Part shown: one piece after another, positions 44,616 to 53,863 of the stretch
Layout of the letters: each line of letters opens with the position of its first letter
How positions within the stretch are numbered: position 1 is the stretch's first letter
DNA from: Hathewaya limosa
GTDB taxonomy: Bacteria; Bacillota; Clostridia; Clostridiales; Clostridiaceae
Direction of reading: 5' to 3'
DNA: 64,000 nt
Assembly (NCBI RefSeq): GCF_030815255.1
Contig: NZ_JAUSWN010000013.1
Location: forward strand, 33,679 to 97,678
The notes under the pieces: model-generated
Seen by the model: the letters and a program-made list of their open reading frames with translations, nothing else
What the model was told of the DNA's origin: nothing
The model's database searches: none
Translations under genes and position numbers: made by a program

Positions 44616-44900
44616 TTAAGCTTCAGTTTTTGGAAGTATTACTTCAACTTCTCCGTGTGGTCTTGGGATTACATGAACTGAAATTAATTCTCCAACTCTT
44701 TCAGCAGCAGCAGCTCCAGCATCTGTAGCAGCTTTAACAGCTCCAACATCTCCTCTTACCATAACTGTTACTAATCCACCACCAACTTGCTCTTTACCTA
44801 TTAAAGTTACGTTTGCAGCCTTAACCATTGCGTCTGCAGCTTCGATTGCTCCTACTAAACCTTTAGTTTCGATCATTCCTAATGCATTTGTGTTTGCCAT
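44616..44900 (-). CDS. eutM: EutM hexameric microcompartment shell protein
   Basis: This is a single BMC-domain protein of 94 residues: MANTNALGMIETKGLVGAIE, TLIGKEQVGGGLVTVMVRGDVG, ending VHVIPRPHGEVEVILPK. EutM hexamers tile most of the shell and have small metabolite pores. The start at ATG 44900 is chosen for the GGAGG site 8 bp upstream; a longer frame to 44927 reads through it. A hairpin after the gene may help make this abundant product in excess of the following genes. Confidence 0.96.
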   Translation of the reverse strand: MANTNALGMIETKGLVGAIEAADAMVKAANVTLIGKEQVGGGLVTVMVRGDVGAVKAATDAGAAAAERVGELISVHVIPRPHGEVEVILPKTEA

Positions 44901-44963
44901 TTGAAAATCCTCCTTAAGATATATCAAAAATTATATAAATAAATTTTATATTTTTATTTTAAA

Positions 44964-46424
44964 TTATTTTAAACCTAATTTCTCTATAATCTTGTTTACA
45001 ATGATGTCAATATATTCTTCTGAAATATCGTTACATTGTGGAGTTGAAACTCCGCCTCTTATTTCTTCTAACTCTCTAACACCCATTGCAACTCTTCTTA
45101 CGTTTAATAAGTTCATTGGTCCTACGTTATCAGATGTAGCACTTCCACCTACAGCTCCACAGCCTAATGTTAAAGCTGGAACTAAATTAGTTGCTCCACC
45201 AATTCCACCTAAAGCTCCTGGTGCATTTACTATTAAACGTGATACTGGAATCTTAACAGCGAAATCTCTGATAACTCCTTGATCTTGAGCATGTAGAACT
45301 AATGTATGACCTTTACCTTCATTCATTAATATTTCTACACATCTTTCCACAACTTTATCATAAGATTCTTCACAGTAAAACGCTAAGATTGGAGTTAATT
45401 TTTCTCTTGAATATGGATTAGTTTTACCAACAGTATTTTGTTCAGATATTAATACCTTAACTCCTGATGGAATATCTAATCCTGCAAGTTCAGCTAGTAC
45501 TTTAACACTCTTACCAACTATTTGTGGATTCATTGTTCCATTAGCTCTTAATATGAATCTACCTAATTTTTCTGATTGCTCTTTATTTAAGAAATACGCT
45601 CCTTGTCTTTCAAGTTCAGCTTTAACTATTTCTTTCATAGGAGCTTCTACTACTACTGATTGCTCAGAAGCACATATAACACCATTATCAAATGTCTTAG
45701 AATCTATAATTCTCTTAACAGCTAACTTTACATCTGCACTCTTATGGATGAATGCTGGACCATTTCCAGGACCAACTCCAATTGCTGGAGTACCAGAACT
45801 ATAAGCTGCTTTAACCATTGCCTCTCCACCAGTTGCAAGGATTAATGATGTATCTTTGTTTGTCATTAATTCTTGTGTTCCTTCTAATGAAGGCATAGTA
45901 GCTGCACTGATTAATCCTTCTGGAGCACCTGCTTTAACAGCTGCCTCAGCAACAACTTTTGTAGCTTCTAATATACAATTTTTTGCATTTGGGTGTGGTG
46001 AGAAAACTATTGCGTTTCCTGCTTTCACACTGATTAATGCTTTATATATAACTGTTGAAGTTGGATTTGTAGATGGTATTAAACCAGCTACTACTCCTAC
46101 TGGAACTGCAACTTCAATAATCTTGTTTTCTTTATCCTCGTTGATTATTCCAACTGTTTTTAGGTCTTTTATTGTGTCATACATATGCTTACTTGCAAAT
46201 GTATTTTTAATCACCTTGTCTTCCCACTTACCAAAACCTGTTTCTTCATTTGCCATTTTTGCAAGTCTAACTGCTTCTTTTTCTGCAGCTTCGGCCATTG
46301 CTCTAACAACTTTATCCACTTGTTCTTGAGTAAATGTTTTAAAAACTTCTTGTGCTTTTTTAGCTTTTGCTATCAATGTTCTTACTTCTTGTATAGAAAA
46401 TAAATCTCTATCTAAAGTTTGCAT
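44964..46424 (-). CDS. eutE: CoA-acylating acetaldehyde dehydrogenase EutE
   Basis: The 486-residue aldehyde dehydrogenase superfamily enzyme has the catalytic cysteine in GVICASEQSV, the NAD-binding IPSTNPTSTVIYKAL and ATGGEAMVKAAYSSGTPAIG stretches. It oxidises acetaldehyde from EutBC to acetyl-CoA inside the microcompartment. The N-terminus (LDRDLFSIQEVRTLI) may help encapsulation. It overlaps closely with its neighbour: the upstream BMC gene stops 4 bp before the start. Confidence 0.95.
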   Translation of the reverse strand: MQTLDRDLFSIQEVRTLIAKAKKAQEVFKTFTQEQVDKVVRAMAEAAEKEAVRLAKMANEETGFGKWEDKVIKNTFASKHMYDTIKDLKTVGIINEDKENKIIEVAVPVGVVAGLIPSTNPTSTVIYKALISVKAGNAIVFSPHPNAKNCILEATKVVAEAAVKAGAPEGLISAATMPSLEGTQELMTNKDTSLILATGGEAMVKAAYSSGTPAIGVGPGNGPAFIHKSADVKLAVKRIIDSKTFDNGVICASEQSVVVEAPMKEIVKAELERQGAYFLNKEQSEKLGRFILRANGTMNPQIVGKSVKVLAELAGLDIPSGVKVLISEQNTVGKTNPYSREKLTPILAFYCEESYDKVVERCVEILMNEGKGHTLVLHAQDQGVIRDFAVKIPVSRLIVNAPGALGGIGGATNLVPALTLGCGAVGGSATSDNVGPMNLLNVRRVAMGVRELEEIRGGVSTPQCNDISEEYIDIIVNKIIEKLGLK

Positions 46425-46428
46425 CTAG

Positions 46429-47079
46429 CTACCTCCTCTTCCAGTGTTCAAGAATAGCTTGTATTAACTGTTCTTTTTTACTAAATTTAATCTGTTTTTT
46501 TGTCAAAGAAGTTAATTCCATTTTTCTAGCTAATGTTCTTAGCTCTTGAACTCTCATTACTTCAAGTTCTTCTCTAGTTTTTTCTTCTATAACTTCCTCA
46601 CTAGTGTTGTCCTCGCTATATGCAAGTATTTCTTTATTTGCATCTGTTATCTTTTGTTCATCTAAAACTATCTCTTCTTCTATCTCTGTAACTGTATCTT
46701 TCTCTTCATCTTTTGTTTCTACAGCTTCTTTATTTAAAGCTACAACTTTAGTTTCTTCATGTACTATCTTATCTTCTGTTTGTTCATTCTTCTTATCTTT
46801 TGTGTTTTCTAACATTGCCCAAATCTCATCATCGGATCTTGCAATGACATGTGTTGTAATAAGAGTTCCCAGTTTTTCTACTGCTGCCCCGGCTGCCTCA
46901 ACAGCAGCCTTTACAGCAGATACATCACCGGTAATTTCTATGGTAACTCTACCACCTTTAACAAATTCACGGCCTATTAAACTTACATTTGCAGATTTTA
47001 ATGCAACATCTAAACCTTCTATAGCCCCTACTAGACCATATGTTTCTATTAACCCTAAGGCAGCTCTATTATTATTCAT
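46429..47079 (-). CDS. BMC shell protein with acidic linker and SAP/Rho_N-like C-terminal tail (EutK-like)
   Basis: Residues 1-92 are a clear BMC domain (RAALGLIETYGLVGAIEGLD ... THVIARSDDEIW). Residues about 93-172 are a Glu/Lys/Thr-rich disordered linker. Residues about 174-213 (VQELRTLARKMEL ... SKKEQLIQAILE) look like a small helix-extended-helix SAP or Rho_N-type fold, known from nucleic-acid-binding proteins. Enteric EutK also joins a BMC domain to a predicted nucleic-acid-binding tail, but of another fold. The tail's target is unknown. It lies between eutL and eutE. Confidence 0.83.
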   Translation of the reverse strand: MNNNRAALGLIETYGLVGAIEGLDVALKSANVSLIGREFVKGGRVTIEITGDVSAVKAAVEAAGAAVEKLGTLITTHVIARSDDEIWAMLENTKDKKNEQTEDKIVHEETKVVALNKEAVETKDEEKDTVTEIEEEIVLDEQKITDANKEILAYSEDNTSEEVIEEKTREELEVMRVQELRTLARKMELTSLTKKQIKFSKKEQLIQAILEHWKRR

Positions 47080-47095
47080 AATTTTTAAGCCTTAA

Positions 47096-47752
47096 TTAGA
47101 AATCAGTTGGATTATCTGCTACAAATTTAACAGCTGCTGCAAATGCATCACATGCTGCCTTGCAGGCAGACTGACTTCCAGTTAATAGTGCTCCTCCGAA
47201 GTTTGTTTCACTTGGTGGTCCAAAGAATGCTTTCATTTCAACTGCAGCTGCTTTCATTGCTGCATCTAAAGCGTACATTGCTTCAAGTGGAGGTGCTATT
47301 AGATATGCAAGAGCTTCTCCTTCTTGAATTCCTGCTGTTTCAGAAAGGTAAGAACCTGTTCTTGAAATACAGTGAGCATAGTATGGAATGCTATCATCAT
47401 CATTAGCACTATAGAAAGTAGCTTCTCCACCTTCAATAAAGTCAACAACAGCATTTAATCCACTTCTTACCTCTGCTGGACTTGGTCCTGAAATTATACC
47501 AATAACTTCTCCTGCTAATTTAGTACTAGCATTACCTGCCCCAGCATACATTGACTTTGCATAAGCAACTTTAACATCTGCTTTTTTAGTTGCATCATCA
47601 AGAGCTGTATATGTTACATCATCACAATCTCCTGTGATCATACCAATACTTTTATGTTCATCTGATAAATTTAATTCAGCAGCCATTTCTGGATTTACAT
47701 TTGGAATTATTTTAACACTTAAAACTGATGGACGAAGTGCATCATTTTTCAT
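47096..47752 (-). CDS. eutL: EutL trimeric microcompartment shell protein
   Basis: This 218-residue tandem-BMC protein has a strongly conserved start (MKNDALRPSVLSVKIIPNV) and EutL features such as VAYAKSMYAGAGNASTKLAGE and FGPPSETNFGGALLTGSQ. EutL trimers have a gated central pore thought to admit larger molecules such as cofactors. It starts 17 bp after eutC. Confidence 0.96.
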   Translation of the reverse strand: MKNDALRPSVLSVKIIPNVNPEMAAELNLSDEHKSIGMITGDCDDVTYTALDDATKKADVKVAYAKSMYAGAGNASTKLAGEVIGIISGPSPAEVRSGLNAVVDFIEGGEATFYSANDDDSIPYYAHCISRTGSYLSETAGIQEGEALAYLIAPPLEAMYALDAAMKAAAVEMKAFFGPPSETNFGGALLTGSQSACKAACDAFAAAVKFVADNPTDF

Positions 47753-47769
47753 AGTTTTTGCCTCCTAAA

Positions 47770-48651
47770 CTATAGTTTTAAATCAAGTCCACTTGCTTTT
47801 TTCTCTAACATTATTTTGATTATTTCTGCTATATGAGCACCAGCTTCTACTGGAGGAGTTCCACCTTTATGAATGTTTGATAAAACTGTTCTTCTTGATT
47901 CTGGCATACCTACTGTTGCTTTATAAGCTATGTAAGCGCTCATACTTTCAGCTGTAACTAGTCCTGGTCTTTCTCCGATTAATACACATGTTACATCTGC
48001 ACCAGTTTCTTCAGAAATTTGGTCCATAGCAGCAACTCTTCCGTATTTAACAAAGAATGGAGTTCCAACATCTATACCATAAGCTTCTAAGCCTTGGATT
48101 AAAGCTGGTAATACATCTTTAATATTAGCTTCTATAGCTTTTGAACTTAATCCATCTGATACATATATTTGAACTTTAGGATTCTTTTTAATCTTACCAT
48201 TTAATTTGCTCATTTCTTCTTTAGAAATTTTTCTTCCTAAATCAGGTCTTGTTAAGTATTCATCTTTAGATCCACATAATGTTTTAATTGAGAATAGATT
48301 AGCTGATTCTAAAAACTCTTCTGGAACATCTGAGAATACAGAGTCTTGAGCAGCTGCGTGGTCGGCTCTGAATCTTAACATAGTTTCTGTTTTATATCTA
48401 GCTCCTGCTCTACCTATACCGATTCTTGCAGGAGTATGTTGTTTCATTTTTAAGTATCCTTCTTTATCAGCAGGATTTTCAACTAATAATTGTGCCTTAA
48501 TATCAACTTCTGTAATATCTGGAATGATTCCATTTTCATCTACTACAACTTCGCATCTTTTTTCAGAAGCAGTAACGTTTGAACCATTGTTTGATGACAT
48601 TTCTCCTAAAACTTGTTCTACTAATTTCTTTAAATCATTTTCAGAAAACAT
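47770..48651 (-). CDS. eutC: Ethanolamine ammonia-lyase small subunit EutC
   Basis: This is the small subunit of the adenosylcobalamin-dependent lyase. Conserved blocks are ARIGIGRAGARYKTE, LRFRADHAAAQDSVF, VYVSDG-like IYVSDGLSSKA and CVLIGERPGLVTAESM. The N-terminus (MFSENDLKKLVEQVLGEM) is an amphipathic helix, the known position of the EutC encapsulation signal in other species. Start ATG 48651 (293 residues) has GGGAGG 7 bp upstream; an upstream GTG at 48666 overlaps the eutB stop and the ribosome site. Confidence 0.95.
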   Translation of the reverse strand: MFSENDLKKLVEQVLGEMSSNNGSNVTASEKRCEVVVDENGIIPDITEVDIKAQLLVENPADKEGYLKMKQHTPARIGIGRAGARYKTETMLRFRADHAAAQDSVFSDVPEEFLESANLFSIKTLCGSKDEYLTRPDLGRKISKEEMSKLNGKIKKNPKVQIYVSDGLSSKAIEANIKDVLPALIQGLEAYGIDVGTPFFVKYGRVAAMDQISEETGADVTCVLIGERPGLVTAESMSAYIAYKATVGMPESRRTVLSNIHKGGTPPVEAGAHIAEIIKIMLEKKASGLDLKL

Positions 48652-48665
48652 ATCGTTACCTCCCA

Positions 48666-50033
48666 CTATTTGTTAAGGAATATAGATGCATCCCCAGCAT
48701 TTTCAGCTAACTGACCATCTTTCATTATTCCATATTTTTCTAACCACTCTTCAAACTCTTTAATTGGTCTTAAACCTAAAGTTTGTCTTAATGCAGCTGA
48801 TTCATGATATCCTGTACATTGGTAGTTAAGCATGATATCATCACCGTGAGGGATTCCCATGAAATAGTTACATCCTGCTGCTGAAAGTAATACAGCTAAG
48901 TTTTCTATATCGTTTTGGTCAGCTTTCATATGGTTAGTGTAACAAGCGTCACATCCCATTGAAATTCCAGTTAATTTACCCATGAAGTGGTCTTCTAAAC
49001 CAGCTCTGATAACTTGTTTATTATCATATAAATACTCTGGTCCGATAAATCCAACAACTGTGTTAACTATAAATGGATCAAATCTTTTAGCAAATCCATA
49101 ACATCTAGCTTCCATAGTTACTTGGTCTGCACCATGGTGAGCATCTGAAGATAATTCTGAACCTTGACCAGTTTCAAAATACATTACGTTTGGTCCACAT
49201 CCTGTACCTTCTTTTAATGCTAATTGTCTAGCTTCTTCAATTAGGCTTCCATTAAGACCGAATGCTTCGTTACCTTTTTCAGAACCAGCTATACTTTGGA
49301 ATATTAAGTCTGCTGGAGCACCTTGTTTTATAGCTTCCATTTGTGTAGTAACGTGTGCTAATACACAAGTTTGAGTTGGAATTTCAAATTTATTTTTAAT
49401 TTCATCGAATTTTTCTAATACTCTTTTTACTGATCCTACAGTATCATCAACAGGGTTTAATCCTAATACTGCATCTCCGATACCATATGATAAACCTTCA
49501 AATAATGAAGCTACGATACCATCAACATCATCTGTTGGGTGGTTAGGTTGAAGTCTTACTGATAATCTTCCTTCTTCACCGATTGTTGTATTACAGTGAG
49601 CTGTAACTCTAATTTTTTTAGCTCCATAAATTAAGTCTAAGTTAGACATTAACTTAGCTACTGCAGCTACCATTTCAGAAGTTAAACCTCTTGAAATTCT
49701 CTTAATATCGGCACCTGTAGTGTTGTTATCAAGAATCCACTCTCTTAACTCAGCAACTGTCCAATTCTTGATTTCATTGTAAATTCTTTCATTTACATCA
49801 TCTTGGATTATTCTAGTTACTTCATCCATCTCATAAGGAACAACTGGATTGTTTCTTAAATCTGCTAATGTTAAGTGGCTTAATACAACTTTAGCTGCAA
49901 CTCTTTCTTCAGCACTTTGTGGTGCAACACCAGCTAATTTGTCTCCTGACTTTTCTTCATTAGCTTTTGCTAATACATCTTTAACATCTCTGAACTGATA
50001 CACTTTTCCAAATAATTTAGTTTTTAGTATCAC
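48666..50033 (-). CDS. eutB: Ethanolamine ammonia-lyase large subunit EutB
   Basis: The TIM-barrel large subunit carries the cobalamin and substrate sites: GLTSEMVAAVAKLMSN, RLQPNHPTDDVDG, YFETGQGSELSSDAHHGADQVT and CDACYTNHMKADQND. It splits ethanolamine to acetaldehyde and ammonia with EutC. I favour GTG 50033 (455 residues, MILKTKLFGKVYQF) because AGAGGTG is 6 bp upstream and this matches the usual EutB start. A GTG at 50042 is in frame but overlaps that ribosome site. It follows eutA by about 20 bp. Confidence 0.96.
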   Translation of the reverse strand: MILKTKLFGKVYQFRDVKDVLAKANEEKSGDKLAGVAPQSAEERVAAKVVLSHLTLADLRNNPVVPYEMDEVTRIIQDDVNERIYNEIKNWTVAELREWILDNNTTGADIKRISRGLTSEMVAAVAKLMSNLDLIYGAKKIRVTAHCNTTIGEEGRLSVRLQPNHPTDDVDGIVASLFEGLSYGIGDAVLGLNPVDDTVGSVKRVLEKFDEIKNKFEIPTQTCVLAHVTTQMEAIKQGAPADLIFQSIAGSEKGNEAFGLNGSLIEEARQLALKEGTGCGPNVMYFETGQGSELSSDAHHGADQVTMEARCYGFAKRFDPFIVNTVVGFIGPEYLYDNKQVIRAGLEDHFMGKLTGISMGCDACYTNHMKADQNDIENLAVLLSAAGCNYFMGIPHGDDIMLNYQCTGYHESAALRQTLGLRPIKEFEEWLEKYGIMKDGQLAENAGDASIFLNK

Positions 50034-50054
50034 TATGTTCACCTCTCTATAATA

Positions 50055-51500
50055 TTATGAATTAAATACTAAGGTTTTAATTACAACTGGAACAACTTTT
50101 CCATTAGCTAATGGCTTACCAATATCTATGTAATCTCCATTTTCAACCTTTATGGAGTCTATACATATGACTTTTTTCTTAAACTTTAAGTCCATGTACA
50201 TTGTTTGCCCAAGAACCTTTGCAATATCAGATTCTATAATTACAAACACTGGAAAGTCTTTTTCTAATATATCTGCCATTCCATATATTAAAGCTTGTGA
50301 AAGCTTTTTAACTTCTTCAAAGCTAGGATTCTTAGAACCCTTAAGCGCAACAGCTACTTGCTGCTGTTCATTATCTAAATTAAACCATTTTAACTTTTCT
50401 CTTAATGCATTTCCAATACTATCAAAACCACTTTGTTCATCATCTTCTGACAACTTTAAAATTGGTAGATTCTTAACTGGAAATACATCTTCAGTGTAAG
50501 TAATTGTACTACCACTAATATCAGTAGTATGAGAACCTGCACCAACTACAGTAGCTCTAATTGTTTCTACTGCATCTCTAATTTGAATTTTTCTAATTAA
50601 ATCTGATTTTCTTATTTCTTCACCTAGGATAATTCCTATATCACCATATTTAAATGGATCTCCACTGTTTTCATGATAAACATAATCAGCAACTCCACCT
50701 GAGAAAGTTATTGAATTAAAGGTATAACCATCTTTAATTCCTTTTCCTCTTTCTTGATTAGTGATTGAATCGAAATAATCTTCACTTCTATTTTTTAGGG
50801 AAACAGATTCTTCTAAGATTCTAGTCATTTCTCTAGCTATTTTTCTTATTGTGTTTTCATCTGCTATTTGACCCTCTTCTATATAAACTCCAATTTTTTG
50901 AGCTAACTTCTTAACTTTATGATAAATATAGTAGATTTTTTTTGTTGCAGGATCTATCTTAATAAGTCTTCCTCCAACATCTAAACAACCAGTATCGATT
51001 ACTTCTCCATTTTTGAATACAACTAGATTCGAAGTACCTCCACCAATATCCATATTTACAACTACTGAATCTTCATCATATGAAATTTTATCTGCTCCAG
51101 CACCTTTACCAGCTATAATAGATTCAAGATCTGGTCCTGCTGTAGCCACAACGAAGTCTCCTGCAAAACCACTTAAGCTTTGTAAAACCTCGTTAGCATT
51201 TTCTTTTCTTGCAGTTTCACCTGTAATGATTACTGCTCCTGTTTTAACATCACTTGGAGTAATGTTGGCTTTTTTATATTCACTTTCAATTATTTCTTTT
51301 ACCTTGTTTCCATCTATCTTTGTATTTGAAATTAATGGAGTAAAGTAAATATTACTTCTGTATATTAATTCCTTGTCAACAATCTTAATTCTTGGTATAG
51401 AAAAAGTTGTGGCAGTATTTTCAATGGTTATTTTACTAAAAACAAGTTGGGTTGTTGATGTACCAATATCAATACCAACACTTAGTATTTCTTCCCTCAC
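50055..51500 (-). CDS. eutA: Ethanolamine ammonia-lyase reactivase EutA
   Basis: The 481-residue protein has an actin/Hsp70-like ATPase fold with SVGIDIGTSTTQLVFSK at the start and MDIGGGTSNLVVFKNG in the middle. EutA reactivates EutBC by exchanging damaged cobalamin in an ATP-dependent way. It starts at GTG 51500 behind AGGAAAGGAAG. The gene is preceded by an antitermination leader with two EutV-type hairpins and a terminator, so eutA and following genes need EutV for expression. Confidence 0.95.
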   Translation of the reverse strand: MREEILSVGIDIGTSTTQLVFSKITIENTATTFSIPRIKIVDKELIYRSNIYFTPLISNTKIDGNKVKEIIESEYKKANITPSDVKTGAVIITGETARKENANEVLQSLSGFAGDFVVATAGPDLESIIAGKGAGADKISYDEDSVVVNMDIGGGTSNLVVFKNGEVIDTGCLDVGGRLIKIDPATKKIYYIYHKVKKLAQKIGVYIEEGQIADENTIRKIAREMTRILEESVSLKNRSEDYFDSITNQERGKGIKDGYTFNSITFSGGVADYVYHENSGDPFKYGDIGIILGEEIRKSDLIRKIQIRDAVETIRATVVGAGSHTTDISGSTITYTEDVFPVKNLPILKLSEDDEQSGFDSIGNALREKLKWFNLDNEQQQVAVALKGSKNPSFEEVKKLSQALIYGMADILEKDFPVFVIIESDIAKVLGQTMYMDLKFKKKVICIDSIKVENGDYIDIGKPLANGKVVPVVIKTLVFNS

Positions 51501-51540
51501 CTTAACAACTTCCTTTCCTAATAATTTGATAGAATATAAA

Positions 51541-51595
51541 AAGCCTAGAGTTATGCAGTTAGATATAATAATCTAACGGTATATGCTCTAGGCTT
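51541..51595 (-). terminator. Conditional terminator in the eutA leader
   Basis: A perfect 10-bp stem (51541-51550 with 51586-51595) is capped by an inner hairpin and followed on the minus strand by five U residues. Its 5' arm overlaps hairpin P2 of the EutV site. Confidence 0.88.
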
Positions 51596-51629
51596 CATTG
51601 CCTTATGTAACAAACACATCATTGTGTTC
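51590..51629 (-). promoter_or_regulatory. EutV (ANTAR) dual-hairpin antitermination site upstream of eutA
   Basis: Two hairpins with six-base loops stand in tandem: P1 at 51612-51629 with loop AATGAT, and P2 at 51590-51603 with loop AATGAA. Both loops have A at position 1 and G at position 4, the recognition rule described for ANTAR proteins such as EutV. P2 sequesters the terminator's 5' arm, so EutV binding would let transcription continue. Confidence 0.85.
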
Positions 51630-51639
51630 ACATAATATA

Positions 51640-53073
51640 TTAATTTTTAAAATCAAACACGGCTTTTGTTCCTTGCTCATTAGAAAACAAATTAAGTTCT
51701 CCGTGCAATTTATCTGTTACTAATTGTCTAACTATACTTAATCCCAAACTAGTATCCTTTACACTATTTATGTCAAACCCATTACCATTATCAATTACTG
51801 ATATAGTTGAGTACTTATTTCCTTTATGAATGTTTACCTCTATCTTACCTTTATCTTTATGTTTAAATGCATGTTTGATGGAATTTTGAATCAATTCATT
51901 TATTATTAAAGAAACTGATGTAGATGTTTGAGAATTTATACTAAAATCATCACCTGTAACAATTAAATCAATTTGCACATCCTCTATATAACAGTCTCTA
52001 AACATACTATATTTTATTCTTTGAATAACATCTTTTATATTTAATTCATCAATTCCTTCTCTTGCTAGAATTTCATGAGTAGCAGCTATACTTAATATTC
52101 TATTCATACTTTCATTTAATGCAGACTTAAATTCTTCATTATCTATTCTTCTAGCCTGAAGTCTCAATAAACTTGCAACAGTTTGTAAATTATTTTTGAC
52201 TCTATGATGGATTTCTTTTATAGCCACTGATTTTAAAATCAACTCTTTTTCTTGTTCCTTAACATAAGTTATATCCTTAATTAGCATAGCTAAATTAAAG
52301 TTCTTATTATTTTGAAAAACATACTTCACTTGAAATACCATATCATTTATGCTAACCTCATATGAAGAAACTTGTTTATTTTCAGTCAATTCACTAAATT
52401 TGTGATCATTTAAAGAAATATTATTAAAATCCATACCAATTAAATCTTCTTTATACCCTAACTCTTTATACAGTTTATCTGCCATTGGATTCTTAAATCT
52501 CACAATACCATTTTCATCAAAAATAATAATGGCATCATCTATATGATAAGTTATATTATTATCCTCATGACTTATATACTTTTTTTGTTCCTTTTCAACT
52601 GTTTTTTCAGTTAAAATATTAGTTAGCGTTTCATTAGTTTCTGCCAATATTTCAATTCTTCTACTAGCATCGATTATTTCTTTTTCATCTTTTTCTATAA
52701 TTAATGCCCCTACAGTTTTACCTGTTTTATTTTTAATAGGTTCAACTGTTTGTTTAGTATTAATATTTTCTTGCGTTATCCCTTTTACATCTTTAGTTGG
52801 CATTCCTATTTCCATGGTTCTAATAACCGCTGGTTCATTTTCCCTTAATGCCAATTGCCCTACAACATTCTTACTATACAAGGACTTGCAATAACAGGGT
52901 TTAGCTTGTGCCACTACTATAGCCTTGCCATTTTCTTTTGTTGGACAATCTATAAAAACATCTGCCTTCACTAAATCTGATATAAATTGTAATGTATTAG
53001 ATATATGTTCTATTATGCCTATATCCTCATCTTTTAGATAAGTATATGCTTTGCATAATTCTTTAATATCCAT
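51640..53073 (-). CDS. eutW: Ethanolamine-sensing histidine kinase EutW
   Basis: This cytosolic kinase has no membrane helices. Residues about 1-150 form a GAF-like sensor region with cysteines (KPCYCKSL), followed by a PAS-like domain (about 180-280). A HisKA_2-type dimerisation motif EIHHRVKNNLQ follows, then an ATPase domain with ELIQNSIKHAFKH and NGNGFDI. In E. faecalis EutW senses ethanolamine and phosphorylates EutV. I set the start at ATG 53073 (477 residues) for the GGGGG site about 7 bp upstream; a frame from 53097 precedes it. It lies just after eutV. Confidence 0.92.
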   Translation of the reverse strand: MDIKELCKAYTYLKDEDIGIIEHISNTLQFISDLVKADVFIDCPTKENGKAIVVAQAKPCYCKSLYSKNVVGQLALRENEPAVIRTMEIGMPTKDVKGITQENINTKQTVEPIKNKTGKTVGALIIEKDEKEIIDASRRIEILAETNETLTNILTEKTVEKEQKKYISHEDNNITYHIDDAIIIFDENGIVRFKNPMADKLYKELGYKEDLIGMDFNNISLNDHKFSELTENKQVSSYEVSINDMVFQVKYVFQNNKNFNLAMLIKDITYVKEQEKELILKSVAIKEIHHRVKNNLQTVASLLRLQARRIDNEEFKSALNESMNRILSIAATHEILAREGIDELNIKDVIQRIKYSMFRDCYIEDVQIDLIVTGDDFSINSQTSTSVSLIINELIQNSIKHAFKHKDKGKIEVNIHKGNKYSTISVIDNGNGFDINSVKDTSLGLSIVRQLVTDKLHGELNLFSNEQGTKAVFDFKN

Positions 53074-53109
53074 ATTCATTTCCCCCATTTGCATCAATTA
53101 AGTATTAAC

Positions 53110-53679
53110 CTAATCGCTCATAATGATTATCTCTGAAATTTCCCTCATGGACACTCTTTTATCCATACTTAATTTTCTCAAATAAGCGTAAGCATCATCT
53201 TCATTAACACATCTTTGTTTCATTAAAATTCCTTTAGCTTTTTCTATAAGCTTTCTGGATTCTAATTTATCTTGTGCAGTTTTAGCCTCTTTTTTTAAAC
53301 TTTTAAACTCTTGTCCTTTTGATAGTGCAATTTCCACTGCTGGTAAAAGTGCCCTATCATCTATTGGTTTTACTAAATATCCTATAACCCCTACCTCTTT
53401 AGCCTTTTTTATAAAAGTTTTATCACTATAGGCAGTTAATAAAATAATAGCATCAGCCAATTGTTCTTCATTGATAATTTTACAAGCATTAATCCCATCT
53501 AAAAGCGGCATTTTTATGTCCATAATTATTAGCTCAGGTCTATGTTTTCTACAAAGTTCTATGGCATCAAATCCGTCAGAAGCTTCTGCTACAACATTGT
53601 ACCCCTCTACTTCTAACATTTCTCTCAAATCCATTCTTGTAATAGGTTCATCATCGGCTATTACAATCTTTTTACCCAT
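53110..53679 (-). CDS. eutV: EutV response regulator with ANTAR RNA-binding domain
   Basis: The 189-residue protein joins a receiver domain (acidic pair near residue 10, phospho-acceptor Asp54 in LIIMDIKMP, Lys in LVKPID) to a C-terminal ANTAR domain (about 125-189, LIEKAKGILMKQRCVNEDDAYAYLRKLS). Phosphorylated EutV binds tandem RNA hairpins and blocks terminators. Three matching sites are visible in this operon, upstream of eutG, eutS and eutA. It has a good ribosome site GAGAGGTGG and a 180-bp upstream gap that could hold its own promoter. Confidence 0.95.
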   Translation of the reverse strand: MGKKIVIADDEPITRMDLREMLEVEGYNVVAEASDGFDAIELCRKHRPELIIMDIKMPLLDGINACKIINEEQLADAIILLTAYSDKTFIKKAKEVGVIGYLVKPIDDRALLPAVEIALSKGQEFKSLKKEAKTAQDKLESRKLIEKAKGILMKQRCVNEDDAYAYLRKLSMDKRVSMREISEIIIMSD

Positions 53680-53863
53680 TTATTCCACCTCTCTCAATAA
53701 AGATAAGAACTGAAGAAGAATTTTTCATTATCCTATATTATGCATAGTATAAATACATTTTATTTGTATTTTCGACTTTTTTTATTCTGTACTTACATTT
53801 TAACATACTTTTGTTTAAAAAATACATAAAAATTTTTGATATTTTCATATATTTTTTGATTTT

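Noticed and set aside
45856..46329. 157-codon open frame opposite eutE
   Set aside because: It is a shadow of the well-conserved eutE frame; composition is repetitive and nothing resembles a known protein.
46604..47095. 163-codon Ser/Thr-rich open frame opposite the BMC gene
   Set aside because: Antisense reflection of the acidic linker codons; no ribosome site or family resemblance.
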